A stretch of DNA of 64,000 bases from Capniomyces stellatus. Lineage: Eukaryota > Kickxellomycota > Harpellomycetes > Harpellales > Legeriomycetaceae. Positions 23,401-33,151 of the stretch are shown here, in pieces (the stretch's first letter is position 1; each line of letters starts with the position of its first letter). The notes beneath the pieces were generated by a model. That model saw only the letters and a list, made by a program, of their open reading frames with translations. It ran no database searches and was not told the DNA's origin. A program made the translations under genes and the position numbers. The stretch is taken from positions 948,052 through 1,012,051 of the forward strand of contig LUVW01000001.1 of the NCBI GenBank assembly GCA_001661515.1. The letters are read 5' to 3'.

Positions 23401-24884
23401 CAAAAATTATCAGCGCAAACTGAGTGTACTCCCATGAAAATTAAACCAACGTAGTTACTACTAACACGAAATGTGTGCTGGTAACGAGCATTTAAAATGA
23501 ATCATGCCATTTGCCCAACTCTTGTGTTCCAGTTTGTAAACAAACGCGCCCAACTGATACTATACAGCTATCCACTGTCTTTACCCAACTAACTGCAGAG
23601 TCAACGACATTTGTCAACTTAAAACACGCCAATATCACTAACAAAGGCAATGCAGATTTGGTAATTCATTCATCTTTTGCTCATTCACTCACCCATTTTT
23701 TTTTTTTGGATAAGCCCGAGTTGGTTAATTCAATTAAGCCTAATTGACTGCATGATCTAGCTATTGTGTTGGAAATTTGGGTATGTGAATTCTTAATACA
23801 TGGAGTTTGTACAAACCATATTACCATTCTGTGTCATAAAAGTGGAAAAAAAAGTATTGAATTAACACGAATTGAGTCGGTTAAGGGAAAAAGAATCATG
23901 TAAAGCCTTGCTGATGCAGGTTAGCTTAATATCACCATTTCTCGACTAAATTAATTGGTTGTTGATTACCTGCTCTGTTTACATTAAACTTTAAAAAATC
24001 AATTGTTTTATAAATAAACACAAACGGTTTTATTGGCGCTGATTAGTAATACTAATTTATTTATTTTTTCGCGTCTCAAACGATGTTTCAGCAACTTTTA
24101 TTAAAGTGAGAACCAGCCAGTAAAATTCAATAATTTAACGTTTCCATGTTTTTTTTTTTTATATTGAATTAGCTTTCACGTCTTTTACTTTTATTTTTTA
24201 TTTATTTTTTATTGAAATTCTTTTATTTTTTTTATTGAATCAGATTTCTGAATCATAGTTGGAAATATTAAATAAACAGTTATTGAACCCTTCAATAAAA
24301 AAGATCGATGAGGCCTTAAGGCGCTAACAGTTGGACATTCAGTTGACTCTATTACAGAACGGAGGTGCAAGCATTACTTCGACTTCATGATCAAATTAAC
24401 AGGTTGAATCTGGAACACACCTAGCACAAAGTAAAATGTCCAAACATTTGCCCGAACCAAACTGAAAGATGCTAACAGACTAGCGAGCTAGCGGCCTGCC
24501 CATTCTTAGCCAAACGGTTGTAATTTAGGCTGGATAGCGTGGAGACCAAATCCTAGTAATCCGCTGAATTTAAACAGTTTTTCAGGGCCAATTCTCAACT
24601 TTGCAAACACAGGGCTCCATGTATATTCTTCTGGCTACGTTCTATCTTTATAGTCGCGTCCAATATGTTCTTCTTCTGTTTTCCCGGTTATACTCGCTCT
24701 CAAACTCAAAACTTTGCAGTTGCTATGCACCTGCAATGGTTGATTGTTGCAGCTCATACTCACGTTAAAAGTATGCCACATTTTCCTTTGATACCAATAT
24801 TTTACAAATAGTCACAATTGAAGAAGTTTGGAGTTATCCAATAAAGTCTATCTATATAATATAACAACCAATCAAGAAAGATAA
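20447..24884. other. 4.4-kb gene-free AT-rich spacer
   Basis: Divergent region between the LIM gene (minus) and MCM10 (plus). It is dominated by T-rich low-complexity DNA. Short ORFs (for example 22131-22352, 22609-22866, 23058-23261) show no domain and no splice-consistent extension. The 500 bases before MCM10 are less AT-rich. Confidence 0.45.
21763..21845. repeat. Direct repeat, about 33 bp, two copies 48 bp apart
   Basis: A segment beginning AATTGTAAATATAGAAAATT occurs at 21763 and again at 21811. Shorter partial copies lie before it (from about 21731). Confidence 0.75.
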
Positions 24885-26443
24885 ATGTTAAAGCAAACAG
24901 AACTACAACGGCAAGTGATTTTACTCGAATTTCTGAAGGAAAAACAACAGCTTCATGCTGAACTGTCATAGTGAAAACAGTTTAAATCGTGCAATCGAAA
25001 GACAACTAAACGAGTTTGCTATTGAACAGAAACAACAAACAACAAACAAACGCCAAACAACTTCATTAGCCGTTAACTTTCATTTTAAAGTAGCCGATTC
25101 AAATACAAAATGTTTACCAAGAATCTGAAAAGGAATAGATTGAAGCAGCTAGATCTAAAAAAGGAGATAATTAGAATAAACTCGTCTGAGCATGGACATG
25201 AACACAAACAGGAAATTGCATCGAAACACTCGGAAAAAGTGACTGGCTGTCAAGATCCCTCATTCGAACCATACAGCGGCCTACGATTATCGTAATTCAA
25301 AGCTTTGCTTTCACAATGCTACCTACCAACTTTAATAAACACACTTGTAGACCGACACGTTTAGACTATCACGTAAACTGAAACATATACATTTTGATAC
25401 ACATTTTCAATAAAAATAGCACAAGGATTCCTAAATTAGAGCAGGTCAATTCATGGATGAGAAACTACGAGTATCGAACAATCGACCAGATAATAAAGCT
25501 AGAAAGTAATGCCGAAACGAGGAATATAAAACAAAATCCATGGGCGACAATTGCAGCAATTAGAAAGCCGCCAGCTCTCCTGCTTGATTCCAAGAGTTCA
25601 AAATATTACAAAATGGTGGTTACTGATTTGCTAGGAAAAGAGGCTGTTGTGATGTTTTACTTTGATCCATCACAGAATAGAGATAAATATTTGCCAGGAT
25701 ACTTGGTTTCCATCAGATACCCAGAAGTTTCGTCCACCAAAAAGGTCAACACAACTCTAATAATGGCTTCTGAAAAGTTTCAGCGGATAGTACACTTGTT
25801 TCACCATCAATAAGTAAAACTACAATGTATATATGTATTTAATACCATGTCATTAGAGCCAGGTTATTGTATTCCTAACTGTTAAAGAGGAAAGCCAACT
25901 TTTAATCATTGGGAAGTCTAGAGATGCGCAGACATGTTCAGGGAAGAGCGAAGGTGGCGCTTTATGCCAAGATCTCGTGAACTTGTAAGTTATAAAACTG
26001 CTTTGTTATATCCATAAATGAACTACTAACGAACAGTATATATTAAATACTACCTGTGGTGTATGGCTAAATTTGTAAACCAGACAGGTATCATCACTAT
26101 GCGACTACCACGTGGCTCAGGCATACCAAGCGTCAAAAAGAAAGAGACATATATTTTTAGAAAGGTATGGTTATGATTATAGTACCACCATGTTCATGAA
26201 TCTTCTTAATTTATTGTACACAACTTCAACATTTAATCTTGACTTGAAAATAAACAGAAAAAGCTTAACTGAAACAAGGAAAAAAAAACTCAATATGTCT
26301 ATTTAATGTCAACTCTTAGTACATCGCCGCACGTTTTGAACCCTGAAAAAGTCAAAAAGATCAAACCCGAAAATGCGATGGAGCCGTTCAGGATATCCAA
26401 TAAAACTTCTTTACTAAAGGGCAAAAGCTTTAAAAAGATTTAA
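24885..26443 (+). CDS. MCM10: Replication factor Mcm10 (OB-fold + CCCH zinc finger), six exons
   Basis: Mcm10 binds the CMG helicase and ssDNA and is needed for replication-fork activation in the nucleus. Exons: 24885-24964, 25091-25291, 25420-25776, 25895-25984, 26084-26164 and 26320-26443, giving 310 residues in one frame. The first 40 residues form a charged helix. EPYSGLRLS matches the family's FSGLR motif and opens the OB-fold, which continues with NPWATIAAI, VVTDLLGKEAVVMFYF and ENQLLIIGKSRD. The zinc finger follows: TCSGKSEGGALC then SLCDYHVAQAY, a C-C-C-H set. Donors include GTAAGT and GTATGG; two (GTCATA, GTTTCA) are weak, and a CTAAC branch precedes exon 4. It is short compared with yeast Mcm10 (about 570 residues): the core is kept and the extensions are minimal. 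An alternative last exon from 26258 would end at 26306. Confidence 0.85.
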
Positions 26444-26922
26444 CTTCAAGGCTTTTTTTCTGTTATTTTTATTATTTTATTTGTAAATATACACTATTTT
26501 GACTATCGACGTTCCTGATTTCTTCCTTTCTCTCTAAATGTTCTGGGTGGGGGGGGGTGCTAGTTGGAATGAATAAACACCGGCTCTAAGTAGCCTTCAA
26601 TACATGAAACACCGACTTATATGAACCGAAAACTACAGCATATTGACTTGGTAAGAACTGAGATAAAAAAAAGAGTAAAAGTGAGGGTATGGTTTCAACA
26701 AAAAAAAGATAGAAATAAGGGTATGATTTGACCACAGAAAGTTTAGTTTAGATGCACCGACTCGTTTAGATTGCATTGTAGTGTTCACGATAAAGTTTAT
26801 ATAAAAACGCAATGCGTTCGTTACTAATTACAGTTAATACAGGTAAAGCTAGTATATAACATCATACATTACTAGTTCTACATATAGGAAAAAACAACAG
26901 AACTAACTATTAAGCAATGTGG

Positions 26923-28290
26923 TCACTGACTTATCCAGGGTTTATCTCCAAAACTGTATGGCTCCAGATCAGTGCCAAAGGGTAAGGGGATAGTGCATAC
27001 AATCGTGTTATCAGTGAAGCTTCTTGTAAGGAAAATTTCCTTGTCTTTGTATAAACACGGTAGCAGCACACCTATTTCAAAGTTGGAGATCACATAACTA
27101 TTTTTTTTAGAGTCAAACTTGCCCCATGCTGCTTTTGAAAAGTTATGGCTACCCAGGTAGAGCCAGCCAGAGTTTGAATTTTTAAAGCGAGCATAAAGTA
27201 GCTTGGAGTGTGATAACACACCGGGTCTCGTTGAGCTATACTTACAAAGCATCTTTTTCGGGAAGTTGTGGTTTTGGTAAGCGTATTTGTTCAAGATGAC
27301 TGAAGAAGCAGAGTCAGGACCCAGCAACGACTCATTAACCATTTCTAAAGTCGGAAATGCAATTTTTAGTCCCTCGCCTCCAAAAACACTGCTACAAAAC
27401 TGCGAGTACCACAAGTTGTCAACAAACCCAAGCGAGGAGCAATGACCATGTGCAAACTCTACAGGGGTTTTTATCAAATCGCCCAATTTTTTAGACAGAC
27501 TAGTGTATCCATAGCTAGTTATATCCACGGAATGTGACCCTGGGACAGACATTATTAGCTGATATCTTGCGCTTGAGAAATCTATCAAATCCAGCGATTG
27601 CGTTACTTGCTTTAGCATACACATCTGGCTAAAGAAGTGTACCATATCATCCTTAAATAGGCTTTCTTTTTGAATGCTTGGGTTTTTTAAAAACTCAAAA
27701 TCTTGCACAAAGCACATATTTTGAATGTTTTGCCAGTCAAATTCAATCAAGTTAGCCGAGCTTATTACAACTCTGGCAAAACAGCCAAACCACAGCACCA
27801 TTAACTTTGGATGAAAAACACCATATCTTCCCTTGTTTTGAGGCGGACAAACAATAACCGTATTATCTTTTACCATCGTTGCGCCTGCTTTGTAATCACT
27901 GCTTTTTTCCATGTGGACTGCCATACACAGGTTCACATCTTTTCCCAGCTTGCTTCTAAGCCATTCGTACTCAAGCACAAAGGTCGTCATTGCGGCTCTT
28001 TTGGGGCTTTGGCCTTGCGGATCTCTTAGAAGCTTTTCGATTGTTATTGAATTCTTTGTTTCGGGAAATCCAAAAATATCAGTCAAAAAGACTCTCCCTT
28101 CTGGAAATTCCATACCAGCTTTGGCTATTTTGGCTTTCTTTTCTGGTTCATCGTCCTTTATATTTATCACTGCACTTTTAAACCTTTTAGGGGCCTTAGC
28201 GCTGTTTGTTTGTTTCTCTGACTCAGAATCAGATATATCGATGACTTCCCTCTCCTTTCCATCATCGCTTTTTTTACGCTTACTAGACAT
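26923..28290 (-). CDS. TDP1: Tyrosyl-DNA phosphodiesterase 1
   Basis: Hydrolyses the phosphotyrosyl bond of stalled topoisomerase I adducts and other 3'-blocking lesions. It is an intronless 455-residue ORF of the phospholipase D superfamily. HKN motif 1 is at H160-x-K162 with N180 (HPKLMVLW...SSAN). HKN motif 2 is at H361-x-K363 with N383 (SHSKLLYARF...GSHNFSKAAWG). Both are intact, so the enzyme should be active. The N-terminal 55 residues are Lys/Asp/Glu-rich with an acidic Ser patch, probably a nuclear targeting and interaction region. It converges with MCM10 and diverges from the EED gene across 680 bp. Confidence 0.95.
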   Translation of the reverse strand: MSSKRKKSDDGKEREVIDISDSESEKQTNSAKAPKRFKSAVINIKDDEPEKKAKIAKAGMEFPEGRVFLTDIFGFPETKNSITIEKLLRDPQGQSPKRAAMTTFVLEYEWLRSKLGKDVNLCMAVHMEKSSDYKAGATMVKDNTVIVCPPQNKGRYGVFHPKLMVLWFGCFARVVISSANLIEFDWQNIQNMCFVQDFEFLKNPSIQKESLFKDDMVHFFSQMCMLKQVTQSLDLIDFSSARYQLIMSVPGSHSVDITSYGYTSLSKKLGDLIKTPVEFAHGHCSSLGFVDNLWYSQFCSSVFGGEGLKIAFPTLEMVNESLLGPDSASSVILNKYAYQNHNFPKKMLCKYSSTRPGVLSHSKLLYARFKNSNSGWLYLGSHNFSKAAWGKFDSKKNSYVISNFEIGVLLPCLYKDKEIFLTRSFTDNTIVCTIPLPFGTDLEPYSFGDKPWISQ

Positions 28291-28970
28291 AAATTGGTTT
28301 ATGTTTACAATTGGTAATTGAAAATGTTAGTTCGTATTTTTTTAGGAAATTTAAAAGAGTCTTTAACTTCAGTTAACGGTCTACGATTGTAGCTTGTGCC
28401 GCCAAACTGCTTCTGATATTCATATAAAGCAAGGCGGTCTTTTTCTTGATTTGATTTGATTTGATTTGATTTGATTTGATTTTAATATGTTAATATTACT
28501 GATATTGGTATTACTTTTATAAAAGCAGCAGACTTGAATTTTCAGAATCCGAGTGTATTCTGGTAAGGTCATTGGCCTATACTGTTTACTAGTATTTGTG
28601 ACTAGAATTAATTAGCGATGAATACCATTAATTGCGTTCAGTAGTCGGTTTGATTTGCTTCTGATGTTTGTTTTCTCAAAATTCCGTTTTTTTTTATTTA
28701 CAAAAAAGCTAAAAAGTAAACTTACAAGAATATCACCTTCAGTCCTTTGTAATCGGCTTCAATTTCTTTCAGGCATTCAGCTGTATCCAAGAAAAATTCA
28801 ACTAGCCCTTCAAGCCAAAATTATTGCTTCCCTTTTAACTGCTAATCGGCTAGTGCACATACGCGTCTTTAAAAGTAAATAATCCCATCTCGTATATCGG
28901 AGTGTTATATTATATCAAGCGGTAGAAAAAAGAACTGCTAGATCGAGATAGGTTGGAAATCAAAAGCTAA
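28291..28970. promoter_or_regulatory. Divergent promoter region TDP1/EED with TTGAT repeat
   Basis: 680-bp bidirectional spacer. It contains a pure TTGAT pentamer array, seven units, at 28446-28480. No gene is seen; promoter function is inferred from gene orientation. Confidence 0.45.
28446..28480. repeat. (TTGAT)7 microsatellite
   Basis: Seven perfect tandem copies of TTGAT. Confidence 0.95.
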
Positions 28971-31247
28971 ATGGTTGAATTAATTGAAGAGAAGAATGGC
29001 ACAGCTAAAAGTGTTGGTGAAAAGATCTCTAACCCAACACCCAAAAGAGCTAGATTAGATTTAAATACAGCCGAGTTGGCTGAGTTTGAGTCTGCAAACC
29101 CAAAACAAGAATTATCTGGTCTAGAAACTAAAGCTGATGTTCGTAAAAATAAAAGTACACAGAAGCAGTTGTCACCAGCGACAATTTTTGAAAATATGCA
29201 TTTACGTCGAATTGTCCGTGAGAATCACGGCAAACCAATCCTAAGAGTCAAGTTTAACTTTATCAGCCCAAGCAATCAGGGAGCCACGTGTTCAAATTTT
29301 GAGAACGGGAGCGAAAGCAGTCCGCTAGGTGTTTCAGAATCCGAATCAAAAAATACTCCAGAAATTACCACTAACTGTCCCGATCTAAATGACAAGGAAG
29401 AAAGAATGGAACTAGATTCAGAGAAGGAAACAGTAATGAGCGAAGAAATCGAAGAAATCGTTGAAATGGACACCGAAGAGGGTTACAAGCACAATCTTTT
29501 TAGACGGGATCCACACGATACCAGCAATTTACTAATGGCAATGTCTTCTCAACAGGTAAAGCTTGGAAATCATAGTAATAATTATTATCGTAGTAGTACT
29601 TGTCATTGTTGCTCTGTAGTAGTGGCAGTGACAGTTGGGTTTCTTGCTTATTAAATATGCAAATATTAATTGTAGGTGAATATATACGACAATGAACACT
29701 GCGGCGATCACTTGGATATTATGTCTCACTACTTGGCCGAGCCAGAATCAAGGTATTTTTGTTTTTATTTACTCTTTGTTTGTACTATTTTTTTTCTTTG
29801 TTTTTTTCTTCTTCGTTTATCGTTTTTCGTTTATTATCATTTTATAATATCCAAACCATTTCAAATGTTATGTAAACTGGAAATCTCCAAACGATGTAAC
29901 CAACATATATCCGGTCTTACAACTGTTTAGCTTTCAAGCGAGCTGCTGGATATCTACCAAGGACGACTCACTGTTGGCTGTTGGTGATACAAAAGGAAAA
30001 GTTAGAGTGATTAGTATGGCTTGGTCGAGCGAAATTAGCGCAATTGATGCTCACGATGGTAAGCTGACACATTTATCGATCTATTGGAGCGCTTAGTACA
30101 TTGTCGCTAATGGATGAAGTGTCTTGGTATGAATTTTAGGTTGTATTTTTGATATCCAGCCACATCCAACTATTGCCAGTATATTTCTTACTGTATCAGA
30201 GGACAAAACCCTTAAGATATGGTCTACAGAGAGAGCCAAAAGCATTGCAACCTACGAGTACAGCGCTACTACAGCAGTAAGTTTACGATGCAGTGTTTTA
30301 TCAATTGTCATTTTAAAAAAGTAAAAAGCGCGGTGACCATTTTTTACCTGGAAACCAGCGTTGAATTCGGAATAACGTTTTACTGAATCAATTCAATAGT
30401 GCTTTAGTAAGGATGGGAAGTCAATTGCCACTGGTTCAAAAAGTGGTGAGCTGTGTGTTTGGCCAGTACCAAACTTGAATGATCCAAGTGTAACGGATAG
30501 TTCCTCTTTAGAGCTTGAAGCCAAGGTTTATAGTTATGCGGATTGCAGCGTTATTTTTTCTGGAAAAAAGAACTATTCTTCGATTAATGGTAATTATATG
30601 CTTTTAAAGGCGGTTTGGGGTATAAAAGGTTTAACTTGGTGGTAAAAGTTTGACCACTGTACGTTAATTTTGAATATTAACACAAAATAAAGTATCTAAA
30701 TGTGTAGACTGTGTGGCGTTAGTAAAGAACCATATGCTGGCTAAAAACATCGGAGGGAGAATAGAAATGTTTGACATTACAGATCAGACGTTGGTCAGGT
30801 CGTTTTACATTCCCAATAACGAGGAGAACACCTGTAATTTTGATGTCAGCTCTGACGAGAGCTATATATGCGTTGGGAATGCATTTGGCGTAATATATAT
30901 CTATGATATAAACACAGGAAAGCTAGTGAGCAAACTTCACCACAAAAGATCTGTTCGGCCAATCACTTGTTGCGCGTTTACAAAAAATAGCAGGTATGTT
31001 GGTATTACAATGTTTATATTTCGACACAGTTGTCTATTGCTTATTTGAAGTTTTTTTTGCATTTGTATTAGTATTTTATTTTTTTGCCATGTGATATTGT
31101 TAACACTCGCTACTTTTATTAAAATCCACCACTCTTGTGGATTATACCAATAGGAGTATAGTTTATGGTAGCGATAGTTCGTTGCTTTGGAGATTTGACT
31201 TTATTGACGATAAAACCAAACAAAAGTGGGAAAGTCTAATGAAGTGA
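28971..31247 (+). CDS. EED: EED/ESC-like WD40 subunit of Polycomb repressive complex 2
   Basis: EED is the WD40 scaffold of PRC2, the H3K27 methyltransferase. Exons: 28971-29555, 29676-29752, 29931-30058, 30140-30276, 30400-30589, 30708-30993 and 31154-31247, giving 498 residues with canonical GTA donors and AG acceptors in one frame. Blade landmarks align by eye with EED along its length: ENHGKPILRVKFNF, NLLMAMSSQQVNIYD, LLAVGDTKGKVRVIS, HPTIASIFLTVSEDKTLKIW, SINDCVALVKNHMLAKNIGG, YICVGNAFGVIYIYDINTGK and SSLLWRFDF. An acidic Ser/Glu-rich insertion (about residues 105-180) interrupts the first blade. The N-terminus is disordered. Generic WD40 identity is certain. EED rather than another WD40 family rests on the ordered landmark matches. 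Confidence 0.82.
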
Positions 31248-31956
31248 ATTTTACCCACTTTGATTAACTTACCACCACCACCACTATTATTATTTTGCTT
31301 CTTTATATCAACAATATGGCAATGAATATATTTTTGACATTATTATTTCCTCCTTTATTATTAACCCGGTCACATTCGGATATTGATCCACTTTGTTTTC
31401 AAAAGAGTCAAAGTTAAAATAAAGCGTTATAGTAGCACGTAGCATTTCGGTTTTTTGACAGAGCTACAAGTTTCACCTTGGCTACTTGGCGGCTCCGCTG
31501 TAGAGCCCAACATATCATGTTTTTTTTTATACATTGAACTCCAACAGGATATTTGAAAACGTCAAGTCTTTAAAAAAGCTCCACAATTGTACGAGATAGT
31601 ACTATTGGCCAAGAGTAGCCTCAATTAGAATGGAATTTGGTTTGATTGTTTTTAATTTGATGTTTTAAAATCTAGTGGATTTATTTTTAATAAGGTTGAC
31701 TGAAAAATGTTCTCTTTGTTTATAGCACAGCCTTTAAAGCCTGCACAATATAACTTTGTTTAAGATTTCAATGAATACTTGCTTTACTCGATCTTAGACT
31801 CTGTATTTGGGAATTCCACAACATAAAAAATCATTAGCATCGAAAAGGGATCAAATCGACTTTACCAAACTTTTCGCGAATACAAACGGGCATCAATAAA
31901 AAAAAAAAGAAAAAAGAAAAAGAAAAAATAACAACAACAAATTAAAGATAAAACAT
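31248..31956. other. Intergenic, no gene seen
   Basis: AT-rich spacer between two plus-strand genes, ending in an A-rich leader just before the IF3 start. Confidence 0.4.
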
Positions 31957-32790
31957 ATGCTGGCAATGAATGTGATAGCGAATCTAAGAGCTTCAAATGG
32001 TGCTCAAAGTAAATGCAATTTAAAAGCTTTTTATTTAAAATGCTTCAAGTCCTCGACAGAAAACACCGAGCATTTGAATAGCGCAGTTGTCCGTCTGTAC
32101 CAAACCCGGGCAGTTGGTATGGATAGTGCTGTTTCAAGCGGTTCACCAAGAAACACAGCACTGTTTGGGTTTTACATAAATAGGCCTTTGGAAGGTAGAA
32201 ATAACGTCAACAAATTCTACGGAGGTATACGGAACTTTAGTTCAAAGCCAGCACTGCCTTCAAATCTGAAAAACGAGGAAATTAGGTATAGAGAAGTGCA
32301 GCTAATTGGCGAGGAGGGCGAGAATATTGGAATTAAGAAAACCATAGATGTTTTAAAAGAGATGAACAAAGTGACACACACTCTCATGTTGGTTGATGCC
32401 AACACAAACCCACCTATTTGTCGTTTATACAGCAAAAAAAAACTTTACGAGAGAGAAAAGCAAGCCAAGAAGGGCAATTCAAAGCCTGGCGAGACTCAAA
32501 CTGGGCCACGGAAAATCAAAAACAAGCAAATAGAAATGAATGCTAATATCGGGATTAGGGATTTTGAGTTTAAAGCCAAAAGGATCGTGGAGTTTTTAGA
32601 GGATGGTCATCGTGTCACAGTTAGAATCCTGAGACGAACCTCCAAAGCATATAACGATGATCATACCCAAGAGTATATGGACAAAATACTTGAAATGACA
32701 AAAGACAAATCCTCTATAGTTAAGCCACCTATCTTTGAAGGTTCGACGTACTCGACCCTACTTCAAGGAAAGCCAAAGAAAAATGCATAA
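31957..32790 (+). CDS. Mitochondrial translation initiation factor IF3
   Basis: IF3 binds the small mitoribosomal subunit and controls initiation complex assembly. It is a single 277-residue exon. The first 90 or so residues are basic, Ser/Asn-rich and not acidic, as expected for a mitochondrial presequence. The IF3 N-domain begins NEEIRYREVQLIGEEGENIG and continues TIDVLKEMNKVTHTLMLVD with PPICRLYSKKKLYE. The linker is Lys-rich. The C-domain follows (KNKQIEMNANIGIRDFEFKA, then IVEFLEDGHRVTVRI). Domain order and spacing are those of bacterial IF3 with a mitochondrial extension (yeast counterpart Aim23). Confidence 0.92.
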   Translation: MLAMNVIANLRASNGAQSKCNLKAFYLKCFKSSTENTEHLNSAVVRLYQTRAVGMDSAVSSGSPRNTALFGFYINRPLEGRNNVNKFYGGIRNFSSKPALPSNLKNEEIRYREVQLIGEEGENIGIKKTIDVLKEMNKVTHTLMLVDANTNPPICRLYSKKKLYEREKQAKKGNSKPGETQTGPRKIKNKQIEMNANIGIRDFEFKAKRIVEFLEDGHRVTVRILRRTSKAYNDDHTQEYMDKILEMTKDKSSIVKPPIFEGSTYSTLLQGKPKKNA

Positions 32791-33151
32791 ATTTCTGTAA
32801 TCGCGTATACTTTTTGAAATTACGACATAATCTATTTATTTAGTGCCCAATAGCAAACATATGGCCGTTTTTATAGTCTTTGCTTCTTGGCTTGCCATTA
32901 AGCACCAATCAATCTGCTTTTAAAATTAATAATTTTTTTTTAATTAAAATGATATCCGATTGTTAACTTCAGAGCAAAACTAGGATGGTGTGTAGAGAGG
33001 TGGTTTTATTTTTGCTACAGCTAGTTGTGTATAGTAGAATATGTATAGGGAAGGCAATTGTATAGGTATAAATTGGTATAGTTGTTTGGTTCTAGCACAC
33101 CTCTTGTACGCCATTAAAGGAAGGCGCGTGTATTTATGTGTATTACAGAGC
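32791..33151. other. Short convergent spacer, no gene seen
   Basis: 3' UTRs of IF3 (plus) and the transporter (minus). Confidence 0.4.

Noticed and set aside
24955..25125. Overlapping open frame between MCM10 exons 1 and 2, suggesting a frameshift
   Set aside because: Removing the intron 24965-25090 (TTAAC branch, AAAG acceptor) joins the two Mcm10 frames without any shift.
26258..26306. Alternative MCM10 last exon or frame break at a poly-A run
   Set aside because: Using the acceptor at 26319 gives an in-frame exon to 26443 that continues the family-like Lys-Arg...Ser-Thr segment, so no frame break is needed.
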